NCBI GenBank assembly: GCA_934561395.1
Contig: CAKTGF010000005.1
Coordinates: 62,001-126,000 of the forward strand
Direction of reading: 5' to 3'
DNA length: 64,000 nucleotides
Origin: an uncultured Eubacterium sp.
GTDB lineage: Bacteria > Bacillota > Clostridia > Oscillospirales > Acutalibacteraceae
Shown here: in pieces, positions 1 to 8,953 of the stretch
Layout of the letters: every line of letters begins with the position of its first letter
Numbering within the stretch: position 1 is the first letter of the stretch
Notes under the pieces: model-generated
Seen by the model: the letters and a program-made list of their open reading frames with translations, nothing else
Databases searched by the model: none
Told to the model about the DNA's origin: nothing
Translations under genes and position numbers: made by a program

Positions 1-806
1 AGGCCTGCAACACCGCAGATAGCGCCTGAAAGAGCCATGGTTCTTACGATAACTTTTTTAACATTAATGCCGATATATCTTGCAGTGTTTTCGCTTTCGC
101 CGACTACCGAGATTTCGTAGCCGTGCTTGCTGTATTTAAGATAAACATAAAGCAAAATCGTAAGCACCGCAACAATAAGAATGTTCAGCAAATAGTTTGT
201 GTGGAAAATTTGCGGGAACCAGCCGTGTGACAATAAATCCGGGCCAACAACATTTGAGCCTGATTTATCAGCTATTTTAAGGAAATATTCAATAAGCTGA
301 ATTACCACATAGTTCATCATAAGGGTAAACAGGGTTTCGTTTGTGCCCCAATGAGCCTTAAAGAATGCAGGAATAACCGCCCAAATTGCAGCAGATGCAA
401 TTGCACAAACGGTCATTATTAAAATAAGCACGCCCTCAGGCACCTTGCCGCCCAAATAAAACATACACATGGCGGTGGTTAAAGCGCCCATAAGCACCTG
501 ACCCTCGGCGCCGATATTCCAAAATCGCATTCTGAACGCAGGAGTAACCGCAAGGGATACGCAAAGCAAAATTGCAATTTCGTGAATGGTAACCAAAAGC
601 CTGCCGTTGCCGAAAGCACCGTAAACAATAGTCTTGAAAATTGAAACCGGGTCATCTCCGGTGAAAACCTTGGTAACAATGCCGCAAACGATAAGCGCCA
701 ATACAATTGCAATTGCTCTGACCAAAATTCCTGTTTTTAACGAAACATCGGTGCGCTTGGAAATACGAATAAGCGGTTCCCTGTTTTTAGTCTTGCTTGC
801 CAACAT
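1..806 (-). CDS. BMP-type (nucleoside) ABC transporter permease, partial at left edge
   Basis: Inner-membrane channel subunit of a purine-nucleoside/BMP-type importer. The ATG at 806-804 opens a frame that stays open to base 1, so about 268 N-terminal residues are visible and the C-terminus is outside the window. After a short charged N-terminus come several hydrophobic helices and the segment RFWNIGAEGQVLMGA. That segment is typical of the BPD_transp_2 permeases that work with Bmp/PnrA lipoproteins. The start overlaps the end of the ATPase gene by 20 bases, so the two are probably translationally coupled. A second permease gene usually follows and would lie off the window. The family call is firm; the substrate is inferred from the neighbours. 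Confidence 0.85.
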   Translation of the reverse strand, partial: MLASKTKNREPLIRISKRTDVSLKTGILVRAIAIVLALIVCGIVTKVFTGDDPVSIFKTIVYGAFGNGRLLVTIHEIAILLCVSLAVTPAFRMRFWNIGAEGQVLMGALTTAMCMFYLGGKVPEGVLILIMTVCAIASAAIWAVIPAFFKAHWGTNETLFTLMMNYVVIQLIEYFLKIADKSGSNVVGPDLLSHGWFPQIFHTNYLLNILIVAVLTILLYVYLKYSKHGYEISVVGESENTARYIGINVKKVIVRTMALSGAICGVAG

Positions 807-2319
807 CAGCACCTCCCGTCTTTGTCATTAACAATCCTATTTCTTCCTTGGTGGTTTTTCTTGCGTCTAACACACCTGTAACCTTGCCCGAGCACATAAC
901 AACAATTCTGTCGCAAAGCTGCAAAAGAACATCCAAATCCTCGCCTACAAAAATAACGGCAACGCCCTCGTCCTTTTGCTGGTTAAGCAGGTTATAAATG
1001 GTGTATGATGAGTTAATATCAAGTCCTCTTACGGGATATGCAACCATCAATACCTTTGGCTGAAGTGCTATCTCTCTGCCCACAAGCACCTTTTGAATGT
1101 TACCGCCGGAAAGACGCCTTACAGGGGTGTTGGGGCTTGGGGTAACAACCTCAAGCTCGTTAATAATATCGTCAGCCTTATTTTTTGGGGCTTTTCTGTT
1201 TAAGAAGGCGCTTTTGCCCTCTTTATATGAACGGAGCATTACATTATCGATAATATCCATATTACCTACAAGACCCATGCCCAGTCTGTCCTCAGGCACA
1301 AAGGAAAGGGCAATGCCCAAATTTCTGATTTCCTTTGGAGTTTTTCCCACAAGCTGCTGTGGGCCAAGCTCGTCAGGCTTATAAAGAATACTTGATTTTT
1401 TAGTGGTTGTTTGCAGGCCTGCAATTGATTCCAGCAGCTCCTTTTGGCCGCAGCCGGAAATACCTGCAATGCCCAAAATCTCGCCGCCGTAGGCAGTGAA
1501 CTCCACATTGTCAAGAGCCAGTGAGCCGTCCTTTTTAACAACGGAAAGATTTTCGATAACAAGCCTTTCCTTTGTGTTTTCAGGCTCGTCACGATGAATG
1601 TTAAGCTCAATCTTTTGGCCGACCATCATTTCTGTAAGAGATTGCTCTGTAGCGTCCTTGGTATCAACGGTACCAACAAGCTCGCCCTTACGCAGGGTTG
1701 TTACCCTGTCAGAAATTTCCAGCACCTCGTTAAGCTTATGTGTAATTATAATAATCGACTTACCGTCCTCACGCATTTTGCGGAGAACATCGAATAATTT
1801 TCTTGTTTCCTGAGGTGTTAAAACCGCAGTGGGCTCGTCAAGAATAAGAATATCCGCACCCCTGTATAACACCTTGATAATTTCAACTGTCTGCTTTTCA
1901 GAAACAGACATTTCGTATATTTTTTTGTTTAAATCGACTGCAAAGCCGTATTTTTCGGTAATTGCTTTTACCCGTTTTTTGGATTCTTTTAAATTGAACT
2001 TTTCGTTTTCAATTCCCAAAACGATATTTTCTGTGGCGGTAAACACATCAACAAGCTTAAAGTGCTGATGAATCATACCTATTTTGTTATCAAAAGCGTC
2101 CTTAGGGGATTTGATAACAACCTCCTTGCCGTTAACAAAGATTTGACCCTCATCCGGAAAATAAATACCGGCAACCATATTCATAAGGGTTGTTTTACCC
2201 GAGCCATTTTCGCCGAGAATAGATAAAATCTCCCCTTGTCTAACATCAATGCTGACATTTTTATTTGCATAAACAGCACCAAAGGTTTTTGTAATATTTT
2301 TTAACTCTAAAGCGTTCAA
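787..2319 (-). CDS. BMP-type ABC transporter ATP-binding protein (two fused ABC domains)
   Basis: Cytoplasmic energy subunit of a nucleoside-type importer, 510 residues with two tandem ATPase domains, the usual architecture for the sugar/nucleoside CUT2-like class. The first half has a normal Walker A (GENGSGKTT, about residues 36-44) and Walker B (LILDEPTA). The second half has a degenerate Walker A-like loop (GISGCGQKE) but keeps an LSGGN signature, and its Walker B is replaced by VAYPVRGLD. This asymmetry is normal for the family. The gene sits downstream of the lipoprotein gene, separated by an 11-bp hairpin, and overlaps the permease gene. Specificity for purine nucleosides is inferred from xpt at the head of the same run of genes. 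Confidence 0.9.
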   Translation of the reverse strand: MNALELKNITKTFGAVYANKNVSIDVRQGEILSILGENGSGKTTLMNMVAGIYFPDEGQIFVNGKEVVIKSPKDAFDNKIGMIHQHFKLVDVFTATENIVLGIENEKFNLKESKKRVKAITEKYGFAVDLNKKIYEMSVSEKQTVEIIKVLYRGADILILDEPTAVLTPQETRKLFDVLRKMREDGKSIIIITHKLNEVLEISDRVTTLRKGELVGTVDTKDATEQSLTEMMVGQKIELNIHRDEPENTKERLVIENLSVVKKDGSLALDNVEFTAYGGEILGIAGISGCGQKELLESIAGLQTTTKKSSILYKPDELGPQQLVGKTPKEIRNLGIALSFVPEDRLGMGLVGNMDIIDNVMLRSYKEGKSAFLNRKAPKNKADDIINELEVVTPSPNTPVRRLSGGNIQKVLVGREIALQPKVLMVAYPVRGLDINSSYTIYNLLNQQKDEGVAVIFVGEDLDVLLQLCDRIVVMCSGKVTGVLDARKTTKEEIGLLMTKTGGADVGKQD

Positions 2320-2360
2320 GTTATCCCTCCCGACAAATTTGCAGATTATATAAAAAGCAG

Positions 2361-2390
2361 ATACAAGGGGGTTAAAAAGCCCCCTTGTAT
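2361..2390 (-). terminator. Intercistronic hairpin between lipoprotein and ATPase genes
   Basis: A perfect 11-bp inverted repeat (arms 2361-2371 and 2380-2390, 8-base loop) is followed on the minus strand by a short T-rich stretch. It most likely acts as a leaky terminator or 3'-end protector that keeps the binding protein more abundant than the membrane subunits, a common arrangement in ABC importer operons. Confidence 0.6.
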
Positions 2391-2410
2391 GGTTTTAATT
2401 TTCGGTAATA

Positions 2411-3745
2411 TTAGTCACCGTAGTTTGTGTTGATGTTTGTGATGCCGTCAATGATAATGTCAAAATACGGAGCAGAACGGAAATCTGCGCCTGACTCATC
2501 AAAGTAGCCGTCGTGAACAACATTTGTATCGCCTACATAGTCGCCGTCAATGTCAGCCATATACTCTGTAAGGTGGCCGTCAGCGTCAACCTTAGCGTTA
2601 ACATTAAGCTTGTTTGCCTCGTCAACGGTTACAGTAAAGTTTTTAACATCAAATACATGAAGAGTGCCTGCGTTTAATTGGTCAATAACCTTGTTAAGCT
2701 CTGCAATTGTTGATTCGCCGTCAACTACATCTTGGTTAACGCCTGAAAGAACAACAGAGTTTGTGTCGATTGTGCCAACCCAGTTAGTAGGGATTTCTTC
2801 GCCCTTAACTGTGTTTTCAATAATAAGCTGGAAGTATGGAGCCCAGTTGATTGCAGATGAGATAATAAATGTGTTCTTGCCTGCATCATAAGTTGAGCCG
2901 TTGTATGATACGTTTGGAACGCCCTTAAGCTCGCAAGCGGTAGGTGCGCCCAGTGAGTCAGCGTGCTGTGAAATAAGAACGCATTTATCCTGGTCGATAA
3001 GTGATGTAGCAGCCTCCTGCTCCAAAGCTTGGTCATACCAAGAGCCTGTGTAACGAACCTTCATTGTAGCTGAAGGGCAAACGCTCTTTGCACCAAGATA
3101 GAATGATGTCATACCTGAAATAACCTCAGCGTATGTGAATGCGCCTACATAACCGATAACAGCCTGTTCTGCAGTGATTTTGCCTTCTTTAATCATTTCG
3201 TTAAGCTTGATACCTGCAGCAACACCTGCAACATATCTGCCCTCGTAAATAGCTGCGAAAGCGTTGTGGAAGTTCTTAACGCCTGCTGTTTTAGCAGATG
3301 TGCCTGTTGCGTGGCAGAACTGAACATCAGGGAATTCCTTAGCAGCACGAAGAAGGTTGCCCTCGTGACCGAATGAATCAGCGAAGATTACGTTGCACTT
3401 TTTGTTTTTAGCAAGGTCAACAGCTGCGTCATAGCAGTCTGAGCCTGTTTCTGTAATGTTTGTTACAATAACAACCTGCTCGTCCTTTAAGCCCATGCCT
3501 GAAGCAGCTGACTTCATAGCATCGATAAAGTTCTTGTCGTAGGTTGAGTTTTCGTCGTGAAGACAAATAAGACCGATTTTGAAATCGTCCGGAACTGTAA
3601 CATCCGACTTGATATCGTTGCGGGCAATAACATCAGCGCTCATGCCCTTCTTTTCGTCGCTTGTAGAGCTTGAGCAGCCTGCAAAAGCAGCAGCTACCAA
3701 AACAACTGCAAGAACAACAGCAACAATTTTCTTTGCAATTTTCAT
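2411..3745 (-). CDS. BMP family ABC transporter substrate-binding lipoprotein
   Basis: Extracellular lipid-anchored binding protein, probably for purine nucleosides (PnrA/BmpA family, PF02608). The ATG at 3745 is preferred over an upstream one because CCTCC on the plus strand (3754-3758) is a GGAGG site 8 bases upstream. The N-terminus is a typical lipoprotein signal with lipobox AFAGC (Cys about residue 24). The mature part opens with IGLICLHDENSTYDKNF, in the family's first beta-alpha unit, and continues with the segments VIFADSFGHEGN and IGYVGAFTYAEVISG. At 444 residues it is somewhat longer than the usual 350, with a C-terminal extension. It lies 62 bases after xpt in the same direction, so purine uptake is the best guess for its job. 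Confidence 0.88.
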   Translation of the reverse strand: MKIAKKIVAVVLAVVLVAAAFAGCSSSTSDEKKGMSADVIARNDIKSDVTVPDDFKIGLICLHDENSTYDKNFIDAMKSAASGMGLKDEQVVIVTNITETGSDCYDAAVDLAKNKKCNVIFADSFGHEGNLLRAAKEFPDVQFCHATGTSAKTAGVKNFHNAFAAIYEGRYVAGVAAGIKLNEMIKEGKITAEQAVIGYVGAFTYAEVISGMTSFYLGAKSVCPSATMKVRYTGSWYDQALEQEAATSLIDQDKCVLISQHADSLGAPTACELKGVPNVSYNGSTYDAGKNTFIISSAINWAPYFQLIIENTVKGEEIPTNWVGTIDTNSVVLSGVNQDVVDGESTIAELNKVIDQLNAGTLHVFDVKNFTVTVDEANKLNVNAKVDADGHLTEYMADIDGDYVGDTNVVHDGYFDESGADFRSAPYFDIIIDGITNINTNYGD

Positions 3746-3807
3746 TTTTGTTTCCTCCGTTTTAATACAGTTTTTTATTATATGCACCCTGTGTGCTTAT
3801 AACCGAA

Positions 3808-4386
3808 TTAATCCCTAAAGGTTACCTCGCCTGTTTCGTGGTTCATTGACTCCACAATAGCAAGTGATTCAACCCTGATGCCCTGGCTGCGCAAATTGTC
3901 GCCGCCGTGCTGATAGCCCTTTTCGATAACGGTACCGCAGCCCACAAGCTCCGCTCCGCTGTCCTTAACCAATTGAATAAGGCCCTTTAATGCGTTGCCG
4001 ATTGCCAAAAAATCGTCAACAATAAGAACTCTGTCGCCCTTGCCCAAAAACTTTTTGGAAACCATAATATCGTAAGTAGTTCCGTGGGTGAAGGATTCAA
4101 CCTTTGTGGTGTAAACATCCCCGGCAATGTTTTTAGTTTTTGTTTTTTTGGCAAAAACTAAAGGGCATTTAAACTCCTGTGCAACCATAGCACCGATTGC
4201 AATGCCCGATGCCTCGATTGTAAGTATTTTGTTAACGCCCTCATCTTTAAATAACCTATGAAATTCTTTACCTACCTGCGCCAAAAAAACGCAGTCTATC
4301 TGGTGGTTCAAAAAACAATCCACCTTAAGGATATTGCCCTCGTAAACTTCGCCCTCTGTTAAAATTTTCTGCTTTAACAATTCCAT
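3808..4386 (-). CDS. xpt: Xanthine phosphoribosyltransferase
   Basis: Cytoplasmic purine salvage enzyme that converts xanthine and PRPP to XMP. The 192-residue product follows the B. subtilis Xpt pattern closely: KVDSFLNHQID-like start, TIEASGIA, and the PRPP loop VLIVDDFLAIGNA at about residues 120-132. I chose the ATG at 4386 because a GGCGG-type ribosome site lies about 8 bases upstream; the frame extends upstream to 4518, but that part is AT-rich and hydrophobic and matches nothing in the family. It is first in a run with a BMP-type nucleoside transporter, which supports co-regulation of purine uptake and salvage. No guanine riboswitch is visible in the leader. Confidence 0.95.
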   Translation of the reverse strand: MELLKQKILTEGEVYEGNILKVDCFLNHQIDCVFLAQVGKEFHRLFKDEGVNKILTIEASGIAIGAMVAQEFKCPLVFAKKTKTKNIAGDVYTTKVESFTHGTTYDIMVSKKFLGKGDRVLIVDDFLAIGNALKGLIQLVKDSGAELVGCGTVIEKGYQHGGDNLRSQGIRVESLAIVESMNHETGEVTFRD

Positions 4387-4513
4387 AATCATTACCGCCA
4401 AAATAAATATATAAATATAATATATTATAATAAAGCAAAATTCAACAATTTTTATGCTTTGATACCGAATTTTAATAAATTTCTTGCAAAATACACAAAA
4501 CAGGAAGAAATAT

Positions 4514-4551
4514 AACAAAAAAGGATGAGCACATTTTTTGTGTTCATCCTT
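4514..4551 (-). terminator. Rho-independent terminator of the 3D-domain gene
   Basis: A 13-bp stem with one G-U pair (arms 4521-4533 and 4539-4551) is followed on the minus strand by TTTTTT. It lies just after the stop of the 3D-domain gene and separates it from xpt. Confidence 0.85.
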
Positions 4552-4565
4552 TTATTGATGCATTA

Positions 4566-5801
4566 TTACCAGCCTAAACGGACAATTGTGATTTTGCAGT
4601 TGCCTGTGCCGCCCCTGAGAGCTGCTGCGTGGCCGGCAGGGGTATAAATATCAATTCTGCCCTTAACCGAAAGGCCTGAGCCGCCACGGTCAACTACCGT
4701 ATAATTCTTGCCGTTAACACTGATTACAGAACCTAACGGAAGCCAGTTGCATGCCACATAATATGGGTTTGGCATACCGTTGTAAATTCTTCTGCCGCTT
4801 GCTGTGATGCCATCGTTTTTGCCGCAGCACCTTGAGCATGAGCAGTAATGTGTATATCTGCCGCCAATGGTTTGACCCACTGTATAGCCGTTGCGTGATT
4901 TAACGCCGTTTGATTTTACGCTGCTTGAAACGCTAACCTTTTTTGTGCCCACCTTAACCTGCTGAGCCTGTGCGGTTTTTGTAACAACCTCGTTAATTGC
5001 CTGGCGGCTTGCTTCCTTGCCGTTTACATACTTAACGCTGTAAGTTACATCCTTGCTGCCGTTAACACCCTTTTTAACAACCTTTTGGGTGCCTTGGTTA
5101 AGCGAGCTGTCGTTAGTTTTCTCGGTGGAATATGCTATGGTTTCGCTTTCGGTAACCTCTTCATAGGTAACACGGCAAACCTTAACCTTCATGCCTGCTG
5201 CAAGAGCTGTGTTAAGTGAGGGCTCTGTGTAATCGTCAGTGCCAAGCTCAACACCTGCAAGGCTTAACAAATCAGCAACTGTACCGTCAACAATAGCATA
5301 TTTGCTTGTTTTGCCGTCTGCTGTAAGTGAAACAGAGAAGCCTGTGTTAATATTGATAACCATGCCTTCTTCAACCGGTGCGTCAAAGCTGTAGTTGATT
5401 GCATCGTTATCCTTAACTGAAAGGCCCAGCTCAAAAAGAGCGCCGCCGACAGTTGTTGCATAAACTCCGTATGCTGTGATTGTGTCATCAAACTTAATGT
5501 TAACTGTTTTTAACCTGTTGATAACGATTGTGCCGCCCTCGCCCTTGCTGAATGACGCAATGTCAAGTCTGTCATCTGCTGAAAGAGCAATTCCGGCTGT
5601 GTTGAGAATTTCGATAGGTTCCGTCTCATCTGTTGTAATTATGATTTCCTGACCGTTGTCGATAACATTTACATCGTACATATCAACCGTCTTGGCATAC
5701 GCTGTTGCCGTGTAGGTTGAAACGATAAGGACTATCACAAGTACTGCTGAAAGAAATACTTTAAAAGTGCTTCTCCCGGCTACTTTTGATTGGTTAGTCA
5801 T
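4566..5801 (-). CDS. DUF348/G5/3D-domain cell-wall protein (YabE/Rpf-like)
   Basis: Secreted or membrane-anchored cell-wall protein of 411 residues, probably a peptidoglycan-cleaving lytic transglycosylase-like factor. The ATG at 5801 has a GGAG site 8 bases upstream. In order: short basic N-terminus, one membrane segment (about 12-33), two DUF348 ubiquitin-like repeats (about 98-140 and 157-197), a G5 domain (about 207-282), and a C-terminal 3D domain (about 316-411) with GGRYTHYCSCSRCCGKNDG, TASG and VVDRGG...GRIDIY. The last motifs carry the conserved aspartates of the 3D fold. The order matches YabE-type proteins of Bacilli and Clostridia. It is monocistronic, with a near-consensus promoter and its own terminator. 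Enzymatic activity is inferred from the fold. Confidence 0.9.
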   Translation of the reverse strand: MTNQSKVAGRSTFKVFLSAVLVIVLIVSTYTATAYAKTVDMYDVNVIDNGQEIIITTDETEPIEILNTAGIALSADDRLDIASFSKGEGGTIVINRLKTVNIKFDDTITAYGVYATTVGGALFELGLSVKDNDAINYSFDAPVEEGMVININTGFSVSLTADGKTSKYAIVDGTVADLLSLAGVELGTDDYTEPSLNTALAAGMKVKVCRVTYEEVTESETIAYSTEKTNDSSLNQGTQKVVKKGVNGSKDVTYSVKYVNGKEASRQAINEVVTKTAQAQQVKVGTKKVSVSSSVKSNGVKSRNGYTVGQTIGGRYTHYCSCSRCCGKNDGITASGRRIYNGMPNPYYVACNWLPLGSVISVNGKNYTVVDRGGSGLSVKGRIDIYTPAGHAAALRGGTGNCKITIVRLGW

Positions 5802-5883
5802 CTTAGTCTCCTTTTCTTTTCCATGGCAGGGCTTATTTGAAAACCACAAGGATATCGAACCCAAACCACTTGAAGCGTTGCCC

Positions 5884-5911
5884 ATTATAGCACAAATGCA
5901 TAACAAGTCAA
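5884..5911 (-). promoter_or_regulatory. Sigma-A-type promoter of the 3D-domain gene
   Basis: On the minus strand: TTGACT, 16-base spacer, TATAAT. It lies about 80 bases upstream of the start codon at 5801. Confidence 0.8.
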
Positions 5912-6200
5912 TTTTTCAAAAGAGAACTTTTTGTATAAATTGCACAAATCAAAAATTTTAAATGCCGATTTTCGAAGGGGCTGATACCAAATCTTGTGGT
6001 TTTTCATTTTCACGCTTTAGTGCGCTAAACCGATTTTTTGGTTAATCTTTTAAAATCTGCCCACAAATAAATTACATTTTGTAACCTTTTGTCCCAATTT
6101 TGTTACAAATATACAATATATTGGGAACTCTGCCATTTAATTACATTGCCTTTGGCATATATAGAACGGATATTTTGCGAAATTTTAACAATTAAAAAAA
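5912..6200. other. AT-rich intergenic stretch without a gene
   Basis: I see no credible reading frame on either strand. The stretch holds scattered A/T runs and short palindromes (for example AACCGATTTTTTGGTT near 6028), but no recognisable riboswitch fold. A c-di-AMP (ydaO) riboswitch, often found before 3D-domain genes in Clostridia, was looked for and not seen. Confidence 0.5.
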
Positions 6201-6240
6201 CAAAAAAATCCCTGCAAGCAATCACGCTTGCAGGGGTTTG
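6201..6240 (-). terminator. Terminator of the acyl-CoA ligase gene
   Basis: A perfect 10-bp stem (6210-6219 with 6226-6235) is followed on the minus strand by a run of T residues. It lies 30 bases after the ligase stop codon. Confidence 0.9.
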
Positions 6241-6270
6241 TTACTTATAATTTATATATTATATACTATA

Positions 6271-8013
6271 TTATTGTTGGCTCTGTTCCTTTTTGCTTTG
6301 GTTGTACTTTGCTTCCTCCTCTTCCTCTAACTTTCTGTAAGCAACCTTGCCAACCAAGGTTTTGGGAAGCTCTGTTCTGAATTCGATTTCCCTGGGAACG
6401 CCGTATCTTGAAATATTCTTTCTGCAATTTGCAAGTATTTCTTCCTTAATCTTATCGCTTGGCTCAACGCCCTGGCGAAGAACAACAAAAGCCTTAACCT
6501 TGTGCATTTTGTATGGGTCTGGAACACCGATAGCGCAGGAAAGGAGAACATCAGGATGAGCGTCAATGGCATTTTCAACCTGTGAGGGGTAAACATTAAT
6601 GCCTGAAACGATAATCAAACGCTTCATTCTTTGCTTATAATAGATAAATCCGTCCTCATCCATGGTGCCCAAATCGCCTGTGTGCAGCCAAACATTGCCG
6701 TCGTCATGGGTTCTGAGGGTTGAGGCGGTTTCAGACTTATTGTTAAGGTAGCCCTTCATAACAGTTGGGCCGCAAATGCAAATTTCGCCTTCGGTGCCAT
6801 AAGGCAGCTCCTTATCGGTATTGGGGTCGCAAATTTGATAATAAACATCAATAAACGGAATACCAATACTGCCCTCACGGTAAAAATCGTGGGGAGTAAG
6901 GCATGATGCGGTAACACACTCGGTAGTGCCGAAGCCCTCACGGATTTGCACCTTTGCGTTGTGCTCCTTAAGGAAGGCATCAACCTTTTTCTTAAGCTCA
7001 ACGGAGAGAGAGTCGCCGCCGCAGAATACGCCGTCAAGGAATGAAAGGTCAAAATCAAAGCCTTCGGAGCGCAGGAGTGCCTCGTAAAGTGTGGGAACGC
7101 CAACAATAACGGTGGGCTTATACTTTTTAACATCCCTTGCGTAGGTTTTAACAGTGAATTGCGGAATAAGAATACATGTTCCGCCGTTAATAAGGGCTGT
7201 GTGAATGCCTACGCCAAGGCCAAAGCCGTGGAAAAGTGGCATAACGGAGAACATACGCAAGCCATCCATTGAAAAGCCCGCACCTGCGGCAACCTGTGTA
7301 CCCAAAGCGTTCATATTAAGGTTTGTAAGTTCAATGCCCTTTGAGGTGCCTGTTGTGCCGCCGCTGAAAAGAATAACCGCAGTATCGTCCTTTTTGGGGA
7401 ATTTATTGGGTAACGGGGCAGACTTTTTGCCGTTAGCAATAAATTCGTTCCAGCTGATAACATTTTTATTATCCTTAGGGAGCGGTGAAGGCTTGTTTTT
7501 AACAGTTAAAGGATAAAGCAGGTTAAGGGGGAACGGAAGCTCATCCTTAATTCTGGCAACGATAACCTTAACAGGGCGGTCAATCTCCTTTAACGCCTCC
7601 AAAACCTTTTCATAAAACAAATCAAGCACCAAAACGGCCTTACTTTCGCTGTTTTTAATGTAAAATGTAATTTCGCCCACTGCTGAAAGGGGATGAATCA
7701 TTGCAGGAATAGCACCGATTCTGTTTAACGCATAAAAGGTGTCTATACCCTGGGGAGCGTTAGGCATACAAACGGTAACCCTGTCGCCCTCGCCTATGCC
7801 GATAGCGCTGTAAGCCCTTGCAACCCTGTCGATTTTGCCTAAAAACTGCTCATAGTTTGTTGCCTTGCCCTGAAATTCGTAGGCATTTGAATGAAGCTTG
7901 TTGTGTGCAGTGGCATAATCCCTAATAGCCTCGTACATTGAGCCTGACGGATAGGTCAGGGTTTCCGGCATGCCCTCGTAATATTTCATCCAGGGTGCAT
8001 TTGGTTTAGTCAT
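6271..8013 (-). CDS. AMP-dependent acyl-CoA ligase (long-chain fatty acid-CoA ligase-like)
   Basis: Adenylate-forming enzyme of 580 residues that likely activates a fatty or other carboxylic acid to its CoA thioester. Motifs visible: the P-loop LFSGGTTGTSKG (about 215-226), the family A5-type GFGTTE, the LHTGDLG aspartate motif, and the C-terminal hinge YYKQRMKRLIIVSGINVYPSQVE-type core that leads to the catalytic lysine (LVGKVAYRK). The start has TTGGAGGG just upstream. The C-terminus ends in an acidic/glutamine tail. It is monocistronic and divergent from the membrane protein at 8197. The acyl chain accepted cannot be read from sequence. Confidence 0.88.
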   Translation of the reverse strand: MTKPNAPWMKYYEGMPETLTYPSGSMYEAIRDYATAHNKLHSNAYEFQGKATNYEQFLGKIDRVARAYSAIGIGEGDRVTVCMPNAPQGIDTFYALNRIGAIPAMIHPLSAVGEITFYIKNSESKAVLVLDLFYEKVLEALKEIDRPVKVIVARIKDELPFPLNLLYPLTVKNKPSPLPKDNKNVISWNEFIANGKKSAPLPNKFPKKDDTAVILFSGGTTGTSKGIELTNLNMNALGTQVAAGAGFSMDGLRMFSVMPLFHGFGLGVGIHTALINGGTCILIPQFTVKTYARDVKKYKPTVIVGVPTLYEALLRSEGFDFDLSFLDGVFCGGDSLSVELKKKVDAFLKEHNAKVQIREGFGTTECVTASCLTPHDFYREGSIGIPFIDVYYQICDPNTDKELPYGTEGEICICGPTVMKGYLNNKSETASTLRTHDDGNVWLHTGDLGTMDEDGFIYYKQRMKRLIIVSGINVYPSQVENAIDAHPDVLLSCAIGVPDPYKMHKVKAFVVLRQGVEPSDKIKEEILANCRKNISRYGVPREIEFRTELPKTLVGKVAYRKLEEEEEAKYNQSKKEQSQQ

Positions 8014-8061
8014 ATTCTTCCCTCCAAGATAATAAACAATTGTCTATTTTTTGTTAAGTGC

Positions 8062-8090
8062 ATTATATCAAAGCCTTTGTCAAAACACAA
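8062..8090 (-). promoter_or_regulatory. Promoter of the acyl-CoA ligase gene
   Basis: On the minus strand: TTGTGT, 17-base spacer, TATAAT. The -10 box ends about 50 bases before the ligase start. Confidence 0.65.
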
Positions 8091-8137
8091 TGATTTTTAC
8101 AATTGTTTATTTTTATTTTATATTTTGCCAAAAACGC

Positions 8138-8165
8138 TTGAAAAAACTATGGTTTATGGTAATAT
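8138..8165 (+). promoter_or_regulatory. Promoter of the DUF2238-like gene
   Basis: TTGAAA, 16-base spacer, TAATAT, about 32 bases before the ATG at 8197. It is back to back with the ligase promoter. Confidence 0.55.
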
Positions 8166-8196
8166 ACAAATATTATATTTAAAAAGGTGTTACTTT

Positions 8197-8883
8197 ATGG
8201 CTTATAAAATAAAAAAAGACCCAATCGGCACCATTCCCAAGGGACAATTGATTTTTTGGTTAATTGTAAGATTATCATTAATTGCTTGTGCAACATATTC
8301 CTTTATCAAGGGCGACTTTGTAATGGGTTTTGAAAGCGTTTTTTGCTTTATATTTACCCATTTGTGGGACATGTTCCAGGTTTTCGGCAACGGCAGCTTT
8401 ATCGAGGAGGTGCCGCCCATCAGCCAAACCGCACTGAACCTTATTATATTTTTGGGAATCCCCTTTGGCTCATATATCGGGCTGTTTGATAAAATTTGGT
8501 GGTATGATGTGTTCATGCACTGTATGTCGGGCATGGTGTGCGCCATATTTGGATATGATTTTGCGGTAATTATTCAGCGCAAGAAGGGCCAATGTGCCGC
8601 AACCTTGGCAGCACTGTTCAGCATTATGTTTGCGCTATCAATTGCCGTCGGCTGGGAGTTTTACGAGTTTTTGATGGACACCATGCACGGCACCAATTTG
8701 CAGCTTTCAAAGCCGGGGGCTGAAACCGCAGGCTTTGATTTGTCAAAATACCACAACGAATACGGCTATCTCGGCTTGTTTGACACTATGACAGATATGA
8801 TTTCAAACACCGCAGGGGGGCTGGTGGGTATGATATTTATGATTATCTACCGCAACAAGGGCAAAAATAAAAAAAGCAAATAA
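8197..8883 (+). CDS. DUF2238/YjdF-like integral membrane protein
   Basis: Multi-pass membrane protein of 228 residues. The ATG at 8197 follows AAAGGTG at a normal distance; an upstream in-frame ATG at 8077 lies before the promoter and was rejected. Five or six hydrophobic segments are visible. The segment WWYDVFMHCMSGMVCAIFGYDF carries the D...H...G pattern of the DUF2238/YjdF family, and a later IAVGWEFYEFLMD adds the conserved tryptophan and glutamates. The function of the family is unknown. The gene is divergent from the acyl-CoA ligase and ends at a shared bidirectional terminator. Confidence 0.7.
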   Translation: MAYKIKKDPIGTIPKGQLIFWLIVRLSLIACATYSFIKGDFVMGFESVFCFIFTHLWDMFQVFGNGSFIEEVPPISQTALNLIIFLGIPFGSYIGLFDKIWWYDVFMHCMSGMVCAIFGYDFAVIIQRKKGQCAATLAALFSIMFALSIAVGWEFYEFLMDTMHGTNLQLSKPGAETAGFDLSKYHNEYGYLGLFDTMTDMISNTAGGLVGMIFMIIYRNKGKNKKSK

Positions 8884-8894
8884 TTTTACACAGC

Positions 8895-8934
8895 AAAAGG
8901 ACTGCTTCACAAAACAAGTGAAACAGTCCTTTTT
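8895..8934. terminator. Bidirectional terminator between convergent genes
   Basis: A 10-bp stem continues after one mismatch into 5 more pairs (8895-8910 with 8918-8933). It is flanked by A and T runs, so it can stop transcription of both the DUF2238-like gene and the GH3 gene. Confidence 0.9.
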
Positions 8935-8953
8935 CATACATTATATAACCCTG

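Noticed and set aside
4387..4513. Possible guanine riboswitch before xpt
   Set aside because: The leader is short and AT-rich; none of the conserved purine-aptamer loops can be read.
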